A DNA stretch of 64,000 bases from Plasmopara viticola (Eukaryota; Oomycota; Peronosporomycetes; Peronosporales; Peronosporaceae). The notes beneath the pieces were generated by a model. The model did not search any database. It was not told where the DNA came from and worked only from the letters and a program-made list of their open reading frames with translations. The stretch covers positions 248,001 to 312,000 of the forward strand of contig MBPM02000065.1 in assembly GCA_001695595.3 (NCBI GenBank), written 5' to 3'. Positions 33,061 through 44,720 of the stretch are shown piece after piece. The translations under genes and the position numbers were made by a program. Positions within the stretch are counted from its first letter, which is position 1. Every line of letters starts with the position of its first letter.

Positions 33061-35116
33061 CAAATAGCCACGACCTGAAGAGATAAATTTCTCGCCCCTA
33101 TTATATAGAATGGTAATAAGCTTTTTCTTCATGGAGTCCTTCGTTTCTGAAGGATCTACCAAGCCCGTATTACTATTCGGTATAATAATGCTGGAATGTG
33201 GTCTCATCAGACCCGGCTGTGGAGTTGCCAGCTGTTTTGGTTGTATATCATGCAACTGACTGATTTCAGTATCCAAATACTGCATGATTCGGCAGTGGCC
33301 GTTGCTAAAGTGGTAACGTGGCGTCATTTACGCATTGTTAAGTGTGAAATTACTGCTCTTTTAGAAATCACCACGGGTCATAATACAAGCATGTACGATG
33401 TGCCACTTGCCAATTGGGTGTCTGACACAGAATGTCGGCATAAAAAGGTGAGGCTTTCTTTCTCAGACCATTCCCACCTCGTCAAAGCAAAACAGCATGG
33501 CGAGGAGGTGAACAATGCACGATGCACCCAACTTGATAGACAGGCATTATCAGCTCCCAATGCAAGTAATAACGGTCAGTATTCGGAATAGTATACTATA
33601 AAAGTAAGCCATTCATACACCAGGGTCTCTTAAACGCGTCTTCGAAGTTTAGTCGTCCAGACGCAATTGTTCAGGTGCCGCAGGTATGCAGGGACATACT
33701 GTAATAATACTTTTGTTCATACTTTGCAGAGCATGAGAAGATAGACATAAAAATTACACTGATCACCAATGAGCGGTGCATGTGCATGAATTAGCTGCAC
33801 GCTATTGCAAAAAATGCATCTTTGGAACCCCTTCAAAAACCTTTTTCGGAGAGCATGGCATTTAGGTAGACCGGCTAATGCCAGAGGCACTGATAAATGA
33901 CAGGTCCTATTGAGACAGACAAACTAAAGGATGTGACTAGGTCTATGGTGGATTAAGATTTGATCGTCTGATGTTTTGCTTTCAGTGCGGGAAGTCCAGT
34001 AATGGTGCGGATGTATACCTAGAGCCAGCGCCACTGCTGGCTTTTGAGGGCTTACATGTGTACGCCAAATACTCAAAAATTATTTGTGGAGTGAAAAGAA
34101 ATGTCTTAAATCATTTGTTGACGATTCGCCCTCAAGGCCTTGATGTTTTGAGGGAATGTTGATGCCAACATTGGCTCATGGCTTATCATTATCGGTCTTA
34201 TGTCACAAAAATTGATGAGACTTCTACTTCACGCACTGTGCACAAAGAGAGCGATGGTTTTCTTCATATGGCTCGGATCAGGTTGTTTTGTAATGACACT
34301 ACAGTCAGGAAACCCCGTGCATATCCGGAAATGAAGAACACACATTAGAGAAAAACATCCTTTTAGCATCGGGACTAAGGGCTACCCTGCGTAACAAAAA
34401 ATCGGTCAAGTAAAGGCTATTGACAACAAGATAGTCAAACATTGGCTTTTAAATACAAGCTGAGGGTTGATCAGAAGCTCCCGTGCTACAAAGTATCAGT
34501 CGATTAGAGACTCTTACACGGTGACATGATGGAGCAAAGGTTATTGATTGAGCATATGACAGTCGATCTAGGGCTTCTGCGCCAAATTAGTAAAATCACA
34601 GTAGAGGCCCCAACACAACACAGCAATTGATCAGGGGTTCTCGCTTGACGTCAGGGCGAAATATTTACGTGCTATCGGCATGTTTGACTGAAAATTCTCG
34701 TAGCTAAAGAGAAAAAATTACTGTCTCAATAAAAATCTATCAGGCTTAAGACCAGAGTTAAAAAAAAGAAGGGGCAAATTTGCTGCCGCAATTATGAAGA
34801 TGCATAACGCGCTCTCACGATTTTAAGCGCGAGCTCACACCGCAACGATATATTTCCCAGATAAACATGACTTTTTTTAGAATTGGAGACGTGAAGCAAG
34901 AGTGCTTAATCGTCAAGGCTTGCCGCAGCTGACAAAGAAGGATGCTGTTGTGACGGAATATCGCTATGCTTAAGTCCACGCAAAGGGCAATTCAAATCAC
35001 AATCATATAAAGCATTCTATGGAACTAAGAGCTAAGTGCATGAAATCTACTGTGAATTTGAAATACAGAAATTTGGTCGATTTTCCGACTAAGAATACTA
35101 TAGGTAATCGCTCTAC
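33061..35116. other. Gene-poor stretch, nothing assigned
   Basis: Open stretches at 33196-33591 (+, 131 codons) and 33037-33327 (-) show no known motif. No RNA gene or clear repeat was recognised. Confidence 0.45.
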
Positions 35117-35445
35117 CTCAAATTCTCTCGGTTATTCAGACCCGTCTAATACGAGCGGTTGTCCAACGGCCCAAACAACAACAATGGCGTCATGGACAGG
35201 CACATGGATAAGCGTACTCGAGAGAGTTGCAATTTATTGCACCCGAATAAAAAACTTTTGATTGGCTATGGATTTAAGGCAGCATGAAGTCGCGAATCAA
35301 GGATCTTTGAATATATTCACTTTTAATTTCCTTTTTTCCACATAAGTGCATTTGCTCGATTTTCCCTGACACAAACTCTTTCATACAGGCTTCGCTTCTA
35401 TGCCTCCTCTTCTCCCACCTTCTATCAAATTAGGAGTGCAACAAT
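35117..35445 (+). repeat. LTR-like repeat, left copy of a decayed Copia element
   Basis: This segment matches 38050-38360 in order over about 300 bases, at a rough by-eye identity of about 70 per cent. The best matching block includes GCGTCATGGACAGGCAC and later ACACAAACTCTTTC. It precedes Copia gag-like coding sequence, as a 5' LTR would. Exact termini and a primer-binding site could not be fixed. Confidence 0.55.
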
Positions 35446-35459
35446 TATGACCTCGGTGC

Positions 35460-36070
35460 ATGGCGTCTCGGGCCAAGATCGCCATCGGCAATTTTAACGA
35501 CATCAACTGCACCACGCGGATTCGCTATATGCGTGGCGTACTCTTCACCGAGGCGATGTGGCATGTTGTCAGCCGCGAAACTCCTTTGACCTTTGTTGGC
35601 CCTCGTGCCTCAGAGAAATTGGTCAGGACAACCAATACTGTATTGGTCTAAAGCTGCCCCATATGTATTTGTATCACACGTCGTTGATGACAGCGAGAAA
35701 GAGTGGCTGTTCGGGCGCGATTCAAGTGGTAATTTGGCGGATCGCAATAGGCTTGTTGCATCTATGTAAAACATCGACTCTACAGCATGCAGATAGTCGA
35801 AAGTGCCAATGTCTTGCATCCCTGTAGTGAAGATCTTAACATCAGAACAAAGCTTTCACGCATCGGCGCAAAGTTGAGGAGACAAAAACGTTGCAACCTG
35901 CTAACTGCACAATCTATCTAAGAGCTACAAAAATTTCGTGCTCAATTTGGAGATCAGCAATGTAGAGTTGAGAACGCAGGACGCCGCTGAGATGCTAACG
36001 AATATGCACATCAAGCAGCAAGACAAACAATATGACGATTTAGACAGATGAAGCTTTGCACAGAGAGCGA
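35460..36070 (+). pseudogene. Ty1/Copia gag remnant
   Basis: Three plus-frame pieces, broken by frameshifts and stops, follow the order of a Copia gag. The first is FNDINCTTRIRYMRGVLFTEAMWHVV, written here in parts: FNDINCTTRIRYMRG then VLFTEAMWHVV. Next comes a piece ending near LKLPHMYLYHTSLMTA. The last, around 35838-36000, resembles the NIRTKLSRIGAKL block found before the zinc knuckle. It is non-functional. Confidence 0.65.
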
Positions 36071-37130
36071 CAATATGATACGTTTGAGCTGCGTCACTTT
36101 GCATATGCGGTCCCATTAAGAAAAATCATTGAGTGGGAGCTGTTTTTTCAAGTACATTCTTGTGAAACTCGTTGCGTGTAAGAGCTGAATCATGGTGTGT
36201 GTTACATGCGGTTAAACAATTGTTGCTTTTTTCTGACAGCCTGAGACTTACCTGGTGCGTTATATCTGTGTCATCAATGGTAAGCGGGTCAATTTCAGTG
36301 TCAACGTTATCTCTATCATGAGTGTTCGTGCTCGTAAATGCAAAGCCAAGACTTGTATCATCGAAATTGAGCAACAATTTGTCTTGCCTCGAAAACAAAC
36401 CTCGATAAGTCCTCAGTAGCTCTTCATAGCCCATAAATTACTGGCGCGAGCTTTTTGGTCCCAATTGAGAAGCTTTCTAGAATATATGCCCGGTAGCCAA
36501 AAACATGCATGTGCTCAGCACTCGACTTGAATCTGTACACCATTGCAAATGGGGTTTAGCTGGCAATCTAAGGTAAAGGAAGTCGTTTTGTAATGTAGAT
36601 TGCTGTTATTATTGCTTCATTCTAAAAGCACTTGTCTTCTTTAGCATGGTGCAGTAATGCACAAAAAACTGTAACTATTGTTCAAATAACTGGCTCGGTT
36701 GTACTATTTGCCCGATGTTCGTATAAAATTGTGACTTGCTGCTCGATACCTTGGTCTTTATAGTATATCTTGAGCGAAATTGTTGCCAACTCGCGCGCTC
36801 CATCATGTCAAACAAACTGGACTTGCTTGCCGAATCGCGATTGAGCCTTGAGAATATGGCTTATAAGGCATTCTTCGGACTCAAATTTGGCACCCAAGAA
36901 AATGCTTTCACGCCTTCGCTGGCTTCGTCGACATTGAGGAGCAAGAGCGGACGAGCGACGAGCGACGAGCGACGAGCCAAACGCGAATTGGTCGAGTGCA
37001 TGGTCAATAACCAAGAGGGTGAAGAATATAAAAGCGCGGCTTAAGCAGATTCGGCGTCATCCGTCTTTAGCATGCAAGGGCTGATACAGCCGAAGTTAGC
37101 ACATTCTCTGAGCTGGCGAGTTAAATGATG
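36071..37130. other. Middle of the decayed Copia region; 7-bp tandem inside
   Basis: Protease and integrase coding sequence expected between gag and reverse transcriptase is not recognisable. A minus-strand open stretch at 36126-36434 (102 codons) and a plus one at 36736-37044 (102 codons) have no known domain. A perfect four-copy 7-base repeat, GACGAGC, lies at 36950-36977. Confidence 0.45.
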
Positions 37131-37830
37131 CAGTCAGTAAACCAGACCAAGTCCGTTAATGCAAAGCAGTTCGTGTTGAATTGGACTTAGTGCGAATTTG
37201 TAATAACAAACTTCCAGATGGCATCGGGCTATTTGAAGCAAGTGGATGTTTGAAATCAAGCGTAAACTCGACAGATCGATTAAAAAACAAGGCGCGTTTT
37301 GTCGCGAAAGAATTCAAAGACAAGTGCGGCGTTGATGACACAGAGACGCTCTTACCCGTGGTCAAGTATGTCACACTGCGTATGGAGATCAGCTTGACTA
37401 GGTCTTGAAGACGGCGATGTTGTGTAGTACCGGATAAAGTGAAGTTTGAAGGAAATTTCAATTGCTTAAAAATCTTGTCAGCCAAGTACGGTAAAAATAA
37501 TCAATATAAGGTTGCTTTGGGATCTTCGCTGAACGTTTTTGCTAGATCGGGATTTTTGTACCAACTTTTGACCCGGGCTTCTACATTAAGAATGTCTACG
37601 GCCATTGTATACTGTTGCTGGTTTTAGTGGGCGATGTAATCATCACTAGCAGCTCGGCTGACCTCGTTGTGCAAACAAAACGCAGTCTGAAGTAAATGAC
37701 GAATAGTAGAAAGTGCGCTTCCATTATAAGCTTTAAACTTGGGGATTGCGCCGACGGTAGTGTCACACTGCCAAGTCAACATTTTAAAGCAATTTGGCAT
37801 GAGTAACTGATGAGTCCGACAAACTTGAGC
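37131..37830 (+). pseudogene. Ty1/Copia reverse-transcriptase remnant
   Basis: The frame at 37181-37408 reads KNKARFVAKEFKDKCGVDDTE, given here as KARFVAKEFK and GVDDTETLLPVVKYVTLRM, which is the Copia KARLVAKGF...ETFxPVVKxxTLR signature. After shifts, 37439-37627 covers the LYGLKQ-region relic, and from about 37629 GDVIITSSSADLVVQTKRSL matches the YVDDVIIT active-site block, with the first catalytic residue of that block altered to Gly. Several stops and shifts make it dead. Confidence 0.7.
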
Positions 37831-38049
37831 TTAGGATCGTCGCGCCAAGCTAATTGACGCCGAGTATAGTATCATTACCTTCGTGACTAAGCAAAATGAG
37901 ATGAAGCTAGGCTTGAATTTTGCGAGTCTTGGATAACGCTGGTGGAAATCATAACAAAGACTTTTTCAAAATCACGCCATGCTGATCTTGTAAGGGATAT
38001 CGAATCACGTCTGTTATAAAGAAAAAAAGTTTTTGAGGTAAACGGTTTA

Positions 38050-38360
38050 CTCAATTTGCCCTGAATTCAAAGGCACATCCAATACGGGCGGCTATTCATC
38101 CATTCAAACAAACAATGATAGCGTCATGGATAGGCACACATTTAAGCGTACTTAAAATGATTGCACTCGGATGGTAATATGTTTGCGCCCCAATAATAAT
38201 ATTTCTGATTGGCTTAGGTAAATATCAGCTTAGAAGTAGCATGTAGTTGTGAGCCATGGACACAATTAGCGTCTTCGTTTAATTTACCCTGTCACAAACT
38301 CTTTCGTACTAGTTGCCCTTTATTGCCCCCACTTCGTTCACATTCTAACAGATATAGCTC
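38050..38360 (+). repeat. LTR-like repeat, right copy of a decayed Copia element
   Basis: Same order of matching blocks as 35117-35445 (GCGTCATGGATAGGCAC, then CACAAACTCTTTC). With gag and reverse transcriptase between the two copies in the right order, the simplest reading is one element of about 3.2 kb with large internal losses. The divergence of the two copies implies an old insertion. Confidence 0.5.
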
Positions 38361-40601
38361 CAGCCGTACGAGCCTAATACGTGAAAGGATCGACGTACAC
38401 TTATTTGGCATATCCCGGATGCCGTACTTCATTGCATCCTTCCCTTGAGAGGATCACGATGTTAATCGCGGTAAGTTGGAGCGTGAGCGATGACATACTG
38501 AAAAAGCCACCCTAGATGAGCTACTTTCATTATGCCGCCGGCGAGACACACCCCATTTTGCTGTTTTTTTCAAGGTGATCAAGTAAAAAATCGTTTCCAA
38601 ACCCGTTTGGCTCGGTTGTTCTATAATTAGCCGTCCTGATTGGCTTGCATCGGGCAAGCTCCGATGTTGCGGCTAAGTCAACACTAATGGACGTTGAAAC
38701 AGCTTGATCGTTTTTAAGTAATGCATTTTCGTATACCTTAACGCGCTAAGTGCGTGGGGACTAGACAGAACATTGCGGAATCCCATGTTAATTGCATGAG
38801 TTTTATCTATTAACTTGAATGCACCAGCAAAAATTTCAGCTGGACCGGGTGAAGCGGTAGCATCATCGAGATGATGACTAGCCGGAATAGAGCAAATTGG
38901 CTGCGGCAACTCATCCACTTGTATACTCCAGATCTGATGCCAGATCTGTTTATGCAATTCCTAAAATGTGCCACAAGACAAGAATAATTGTTGTACGCCG
39001 CGCTCTAGTGATCCTGCTACTCATTCGTCCGGCGATAAAGCCAAGTTTACTAAGCTGGATAGAGCTTTACTAGGTAGCCAAATATCGCCAAAAATAGATC
39101 GACGAGCATCTGCTCACATGACCCAGCTTCGCTTTCGCGTGTCTGCACTGACGGTACGGCTACATTACCGTTTTCTAATACATGAGTAGAATCATTACAT
39201 ATCAGGTGTATTGACAATAATCTAAAATCCAGATAGCTATACTCTTATCGATCTTTGAATACAATTCCTTAACTCTATTCAAATCGATCTTGAGATAGGA
39301 ATCCTATGCGTGGTTTGGCCTTCAAAGTCTCTATGCGTAAACGAAGTTCAAATTGCCAAATGTCAAAAACATCTGAGACTGTAATGCCTTCTCATGCTTG
39401 ATGTACGTTTAAGTGACCGGCATTCTTCACTTGGTATGCATATTAGCGGATGTTGCTTCATTTCACAACACTGGTATTTCTAAAACGCACCCCCCACAAG
39501 CAACACAATTTAGACTTTTGTATACGAAAGAGCTGCCTGTCCATAGCATTCCGAAAAAGCAAGCCTGTTTGTGGCCATACTTATCTTGAATAGCAATTCG
39601 GAACTTCTTTTATCGTCACTGCCTGTATCTGCAAGAAATGCGTGCAATGCGATTAGGTCGTCATTAAATTTAGTCACCTTGACGTGTTTGAAGTGCGGCG
39701 ATATACATTCATGTATTTTTGAAACTTGAGCTTCCCTTGCTTGCAGGCAAGGCAGCGGAAACACTGGTAGAGCTGGATCAAGTCAAAATTTGTCGAAGAA
39801 AGTTTTTCCATTAGTGTGCTCCCATAGAACATAATGCCCCGTAAAAATAGTTTGATTTCCTAGCTCTCGCTCCAACCAGAGTACAAAAGCGGCGGCCACC
39901 TGTTTTATAGATAGCTCGCGGCCATCATGTTATCTATAAACCAATAGAAAAGGCCTACTTCATCCACAAAAAAGGCACGCTATATCTATTCTTCAGCTGG
40001 TGCAATTACAAGGGCGCCAGATTCTGTATATGAGCCATGAAGTAGCAGCTATGCTCGTAAAGCTCAAACGAACCAGTCCTTTTTATGCTGCTAAGCAGTG
40101 ATCTTACGAAGACGATTGCTATACCTTGGCCAAAAACCTTGTCTTAGCATTGGATTTGAGTCTGATGAGTCTGATGAATGAGTAAAATTATGCAATCTAT
40201 TCCACACGCCTTTCACAGAGGGTTCGAGCAGACAACTTTCTAAGATACTAGTACAGCTAGATGTGACGGGATCACACACCGCATTGGCAGTGGAAGTATG
40301 CAGAGTCTTCCGATCAACGACTGTTTAAAACTTCGAGTCTTCAAGGTTAGAATAAAGCGATAGAGTGCGTATTTAATATCAAGAGTTGTTCACTGGATTC
40401 ATATTGTCGACTGATCTACTCAGTTAAGTACATGCCTTTTTTATGATAAATTAGTTGAAATACCTTATTAATTTTTAGCTGTATTTATACCGATAGGGTA
40501 CTTCGACCATGCATTTTAATCGTAAAATTCGTTTGGTATATAAATTACGTGTAATCTACCCATTTTAATTTTAAAGAAGTTTACTTACATCTATGCACAT
40601 T
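38361..40601. other. Gene-poor stretch, nothing assigned
   Basis: Minus-strand open stretches at 38673-38957 (94 codons) and 39510-39764 (84 codons) could be coding relics, but no family is visible. No RNA gene was recognised. Confidence 0.45.
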
Positions 40602-42242
40602 TCACAGGCTAGGTAGTGGGAGAAACTTGTCAACTTGGTCTTGTGATACACCCCTTTGAAGAAGGTCGTGCCGTTCGCGGAGTAAGGTTGCGATACGTAC
40701 AATTTCTTTCGTGGATGGGTACGAAATCCGGTGGGATATCTGCTGGTCGATGTGTTTCAACTTGCCAGTCTTTTCCCTTTCGTCCTCAGTTTCACTGTCC
40801 GACCCAGTAAAGGCTTCCTCTGAGGTGATATTTTTGACTTTGTGCATGTCATGCCTTTCGGTAATTTGCTGGTCAGTCTGATCTGTTGTCGCCCTCGCAA
40901 CGTGATCAGCGTGGTTCTCGGCGCTCTGAGCGCTTTCCAAAGCAATGTCTTCGGGACTGTGGTCGCTCTCCACTTCCTCCAGCTCTTGACTGTCGAGCGA
41001 GTCGTCTACGTCCTGATCTGCGTGAATGGGCGAGACTTCTCGTGACTCAGAAGTATCCAAGATATTTTTCTCTGCAAATACTCGTTTAAGAGAAGCACCA
41101 TATTGATCAAATGCTGAAGAAGGACGTGCTTTTCCACCTGCTTGCCGCTGCAGGCTGTCAATTTTTACTCGAATGGCGTGCATCGTACAGCCTTGATGTC
41201 CAGCAGCTGTGATCTTCCGAAGCAATTTAATCAGCATTCTCCCTTTCTCCCCTTTTTTCTTTGTCTGTGTATATCGTGCGTAATACTTTTTCATCCACTC
41301 GACCAACAATTCCATTGCAGTTGGAGAACTAGGCAGCATCTGCTTCATCCACGATAACCGACATGTCGGCATTTTGCGCGAAAACTTTCTAGGAGTATGA
41401 TTAGTTGCCAAAGTGTTAAGGCCGTTGGTCGCCCCTCCACCTCTTACATCAAGAAAGCTACTATTTTTCAAACCAGCACCATTGCTGCTGTAAACGTCTG
41501 CTTCTTCTTCGTCATCGTCAGACTTATCCGCCTCACACGCGTCGCCCACCGTGTAAATTTCTTCGAGTACCGAGCCAAACTGCTCCCACGCTGCCGACCG
41601 CGCCTTTTCTCCCTTCACTTCGCGATGTAATGCGTCGATCTTAGCACGTACAGTGTTAACTGCGCAGTCCTGAATGCCGCCATCTCTCATCTTCTTTACC
41701 AGCTCCTCCAGCATCATTCCTTTCTCCCCTTTCTTGGAAGCATGGGCGTACACGGAATAATTAGTTTTCAACCACCCAATGAGCACTTCCATGCCACTAA
41801 GGCCACCGTAGGGCGAAGGTTCGAGCCACGATAAACGATTTGTTGGCCGTTTTTGCTGACCCACGTAAGCGTCGGAATCTTCCATATGGCCGTCCTTGAA
41901 CAACAAAGTCTGAAGACGCTCTTGGAAGGGCACCAACTCCTCTGGTAGTGCACGATTTGATGTGGCAGCTGTGTGTACTACATTCTGCAGGTAGCTCACA
42001 TAATCCAAAATCTGGCCTACCTCGCAGTGGACTCCGCGCGCGTTAAGCTCCCGACACAATGGCACGAGGACCTCACGCTGATGGCTGGATGCATGGTACA
42101 CAACACCATTGACCGCGAACCAGTCTATAAGAGTCTGAAGCGGCTGCAGTCCACCCGGTGACACGGGATGCAGCCAGTCGACGTCGATTGCAGACATGAC
42201 GTAGACTAGTAGGGTAGTGGCTAGAATACAAATTTTAAACAT
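40602..42242 (-). CDS. Triple-repeat helical protein with possible signal peptide
   Basis: A single exon of 546 residues from ATG 42242. Three copies of a domain of about 95 residues are visible at about 22-116, 138-232 and 296-391. Each starts with a (D/S)W(L/M) motif, and copies 2 and 3 share KKGEKG(M/R)ML and VRxKID(A/S)L patterns. The predicted all-helical, basic fold is like a Myb/trihelix-type DNA- or histone-binding module. The first repeat has lost the KKGEKG motif. Acidic linkers separate copies 2 and 3 and follow copy 3. The first 18 residues (MFKICILATTLLVYVMSA) look like a secretion signal, but ATG at codon 16 (MSAIDVDW) could be the true start of a nuclear protein. No family name can be given. 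Confidence 0.8.
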   Translation of the reverse strand: MFKICILATTLLVYVMSAIDVDWLHPVSPGGLQPLQTLIDWFAVNGVVYHASSHQREVLVPLCRELNARGVHCEVGQILDYVSYLQNVVHTAATSNRALPEELVPFQERLQTLLFKDGHMEDSDAYVGQQKRPTNRLSWLEPSPYGGLSGMEVLIGWLKTNYSVYAHASKKGEKGMMLEELVKKMRDGGIQDCAVNTVRAKIDALHREVKGEKARSAAWEQFGSVLEEIYTVGDACEADKSDDDEEEADVYSSNGAGLKNSSFLDVRGGGATNGLNTLATNHTPRKFSRKMPTCRLSWMKQMLPSSPTAMELLVEWMKKYYARYTQTKKKGEKGRMLIKLLRKITAAGHQGCTMHAIRVKIDSLQRQAGGKARPSSAFDQYGASLKRVFAEKNILDTSESREVSPIHADQDVDDSLDSQELEEVESDHSPEDIALESAQSAENHADHVARATTDQTDQQITERHDMHKVKNITSEEAFTGSDSETEDEREKTGKLKHIDQQISHRISYPSTKEIVRIATLLRERHDLLQRGVSQDQVDKFLPLPSL

Positions 42243-42723
42243 TTTCCTATAGAAAAACTTTAACGTGAATACAACATCTAATCTCCATCTTGAGATTCAA
42301 AATAAAAAAGATCAATATATCTTTATTTTCAGCGCCAAAGTTGAGAGGTGTCAGGCCCCGCTTGCAAAATAAGCAAATCTTCAAGCAATCTGTACATTCT
42401 TCACCTCGCACTCGCTGGTGCAAGATTTATTACCAGATTAATACCGTAGACAGCAAACCCTTCATTGTACATCGAGAAATGTACAGTAATTCGAGCAAAA
42501 TGTATTTCAAGAAATTGAGATACAAAGCTTAAATATGCAAGCAACAGTCGCTATTTTCTAATCATACAGCACTTTGTCCAAGCATGGCAAAGATTAGTCT
42601 CTATAACACCTTAATCGAGCGAGCACCGATAGGATGTAAAATCACCGGCTTGTAATAGTCCCTCCTGTAATACAGGCTTTAAGAAGGCATTAAATCTCTG
42701 ATTGTAGCAAAGACGTCCGAAGC
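42243..42723. other. Intergenic, nothing recognised
   Basis: About 480 AT-rich bases that should include the promoter of the triple-repeat gene and the 3' region of the TTD14-like gene. An 80-codon open stretch at 42290-42532 (+) is probably chance. Confidence 0.45.
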
Positions 42724-44336
42724 CTACACCTCCGCTGACTCCTTCTCTTCAAGTTGACCAAAGAGATTCTTTTTTGACACATTGTAGGCCGACATAGTCT
42801 CATCGGCGTCTGGCAACTCTTTTTCAATATTCAAAAAAGAAGGCATCACGATGTCCTGGTCAGTTTTACACGACGCCTGTACATGTAGAACGGAGAGCCC
42901 CGCAAGATCTGCTGGCTCCTTGTAAACGTGAATCTGAAATGACTGATTCTCGTATAGAAAACACATTCGCTGTTGCTTTATCACATTGCGTGTCGGATCA
43001 CAACGATGTCTGACAGCATATGAGTACTCACGCGCACTTAACACGCGCTTGAGATGCACTCTGTTCGACAAAAAACAGTCAATTTGTGACCAATATTTAA
43101 CGCCGTTAAGGTCCACACTTACACATCGCCAGTGTCCAAGTAACGAACGGTAGTCATGCCATACGCGGGGATACCGTACTGCGAACGGCAACGTACAAAC
43201 GAATAATCTTTACTTGTTTCTGCAACATACATTTAAGTCAGGATGGTCTAGATAAATATAATTTATACCACTTACTGGCCGCTTCAGGCTTCAAGTAAAT
43301 CTTCTCCACCTCAAAATCCTCGTGATGGAACGGGATCACAACTGTCGTCTTGGCCAGCAGGTATTTTCGCGATGCCTTGACCGTCGACGGAATACCACAT
43401 AGTCCCGCTGCCGTGTCAACTAGACGCTGCATCTTTCCCTCAAACGAGGTCGAGTTGTCTGCAATAGTAAGAAGCGTTGAGAAACTAACTTCGTCGCACC
43501 ACAAGTTGGCTGCTACAGGTACTATTAACTAGCTTTACCAAAAACATATAGCTTCGGGTGGCCAATCCAAGCTCGGCAAGTGCGTTTGTCAATTGCTCGC
43601 GCCTCTTCGATTGATTCAATACGAATTCCATTGTTCTCCAGCGAGTAAAACTTTTCTGCACCATGAGCAGCCGTCACTAAGTGAAAAATAGCAATGTATC
43701 GACTGTAACAACATTAGCAAGGTAATTTCAAACTTGTCCAAGATTAATCAGATTTATCACGTACGTATCTCGCAGCGTGACGGTGTCGAGGTCGTGCTCA
43801 AGCTTAAGTTCTTCCCACTGCTCAGGCGTTACGTAGGCTGAGCCATCCATGACCCCGCGATCACATAGGATCACGCAAGGTTTGCCACTATCCTGCGCCA
43901 GGGAATGAAATGAGTCCTCAAGTGAAATCTGAAGATTCAAGATTTGCCATTGAAAATTGAGAATGTCTTTCTCCTGGAGATCGCTAAAAAAGTTATCAAA
44001 AATGCAAAAAAAAAGATGAAGCAGCTTTTAATTAACCTTCATTTGAAAAAATGTATACCAATTTAATTTTTATGCAACTTACAGGTAATATGCACCACCA
44101 GTTTGCAACAACGTCGAGGCCTCTGGCACGACGTAGACACGAAAGCCGCGGTCCCGAAAAAAGGTAGAGAGGCGGTCAAGCGACGTAGTCTTGCCGGCGC
44201 AAGGACCACCCGTGAGCACAAACTTGTAAATAGGTGCTACGTCTTTTTGACCAGACTGAAGTGGGCTAAGCAGTGGAAGCGGAGGGTCAATCGCCAACTT
44301 AGCGCGGTCCTGCGACCACTCCTTGCCCGTGCTCAT
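42724..44336 (-). CDS. TTD14-like P-loop ATPase/GTPase (NadR/Ttd14 AAA family)
   Basis: Six exons, 44083-44336, 43765-43983, 43539-43702, 43276-43458, 43123-43219 and 42724-43060, with introns of 99, 62, 80, 56 and 62 bases, give 417 residues with all phases consistent. The N-terminal P-loop domain has LTGGPCAGKTT (Walker A, about 41-51), VVPEAST and VILCDRGVMDGSAY (Walker B-like), HLVTAAHGAEKFYS and DNSTSFEGK. The C-terminal half has the CYTH-like features VRCRSQYG, AREYSYAV, CDPTRNVI and RRCFLYENQ-type residues (QRMCFLYENQSFQ). Fly TTD14 binds GTP and phosphoinositide and controls trafficking of the TRPL channel; here a role in membrane traffic is only inferred. It is divergent from the DPY30-like gene. 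Confidence 0.9.
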
Positions 44337-44720
44337 CGAGTGTACGGGTGATTCTAAAAATTATGATTACCGAAATATGATAGCGACCAGGCTTTTTTTT
44401 AAGAGGTTTTGGCTCTTCTCTTGTACTTACTGCTGATTACAATATATTCGTTTTAATTAGGAAATCGTAGATTATATAATGTATGAGAAATCGTAGATAA
44501 TCTTTTTGTAAGACATAGTTTTTTACAAAGCATGAATTGACAAAAGGCAAACTAAATTGGAGGTTGATGAGATAAGCCGCAGCACCCTTTTCTTAATCGT
44601 ATGCTACTTCTCTGATATAAATTCCCCATTTATGGGGGTATGCTGTGCCAAATCCATACATAATATCGAATACGCGCATGCAAGATAAAGATTATTAGTA
44701 ACTCCGGTATTTTTAGCCAA
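44337..44720. promoter_or_regulatory. Divergent intergenic region between TTD14-like and DPY30-like genes
   Basis: The 384 AT-rich bases between two opposite starts must hold both promoters. I saw no clear initiator or palindromic element, so only its position supports the call. Confidence 0.3.

Noticed and set aside
36126..36434. 102-codon minus-strand frame inside the Copia region
   Set aside because: No domain, no homologous pattern and opposite to the element; probably chance.
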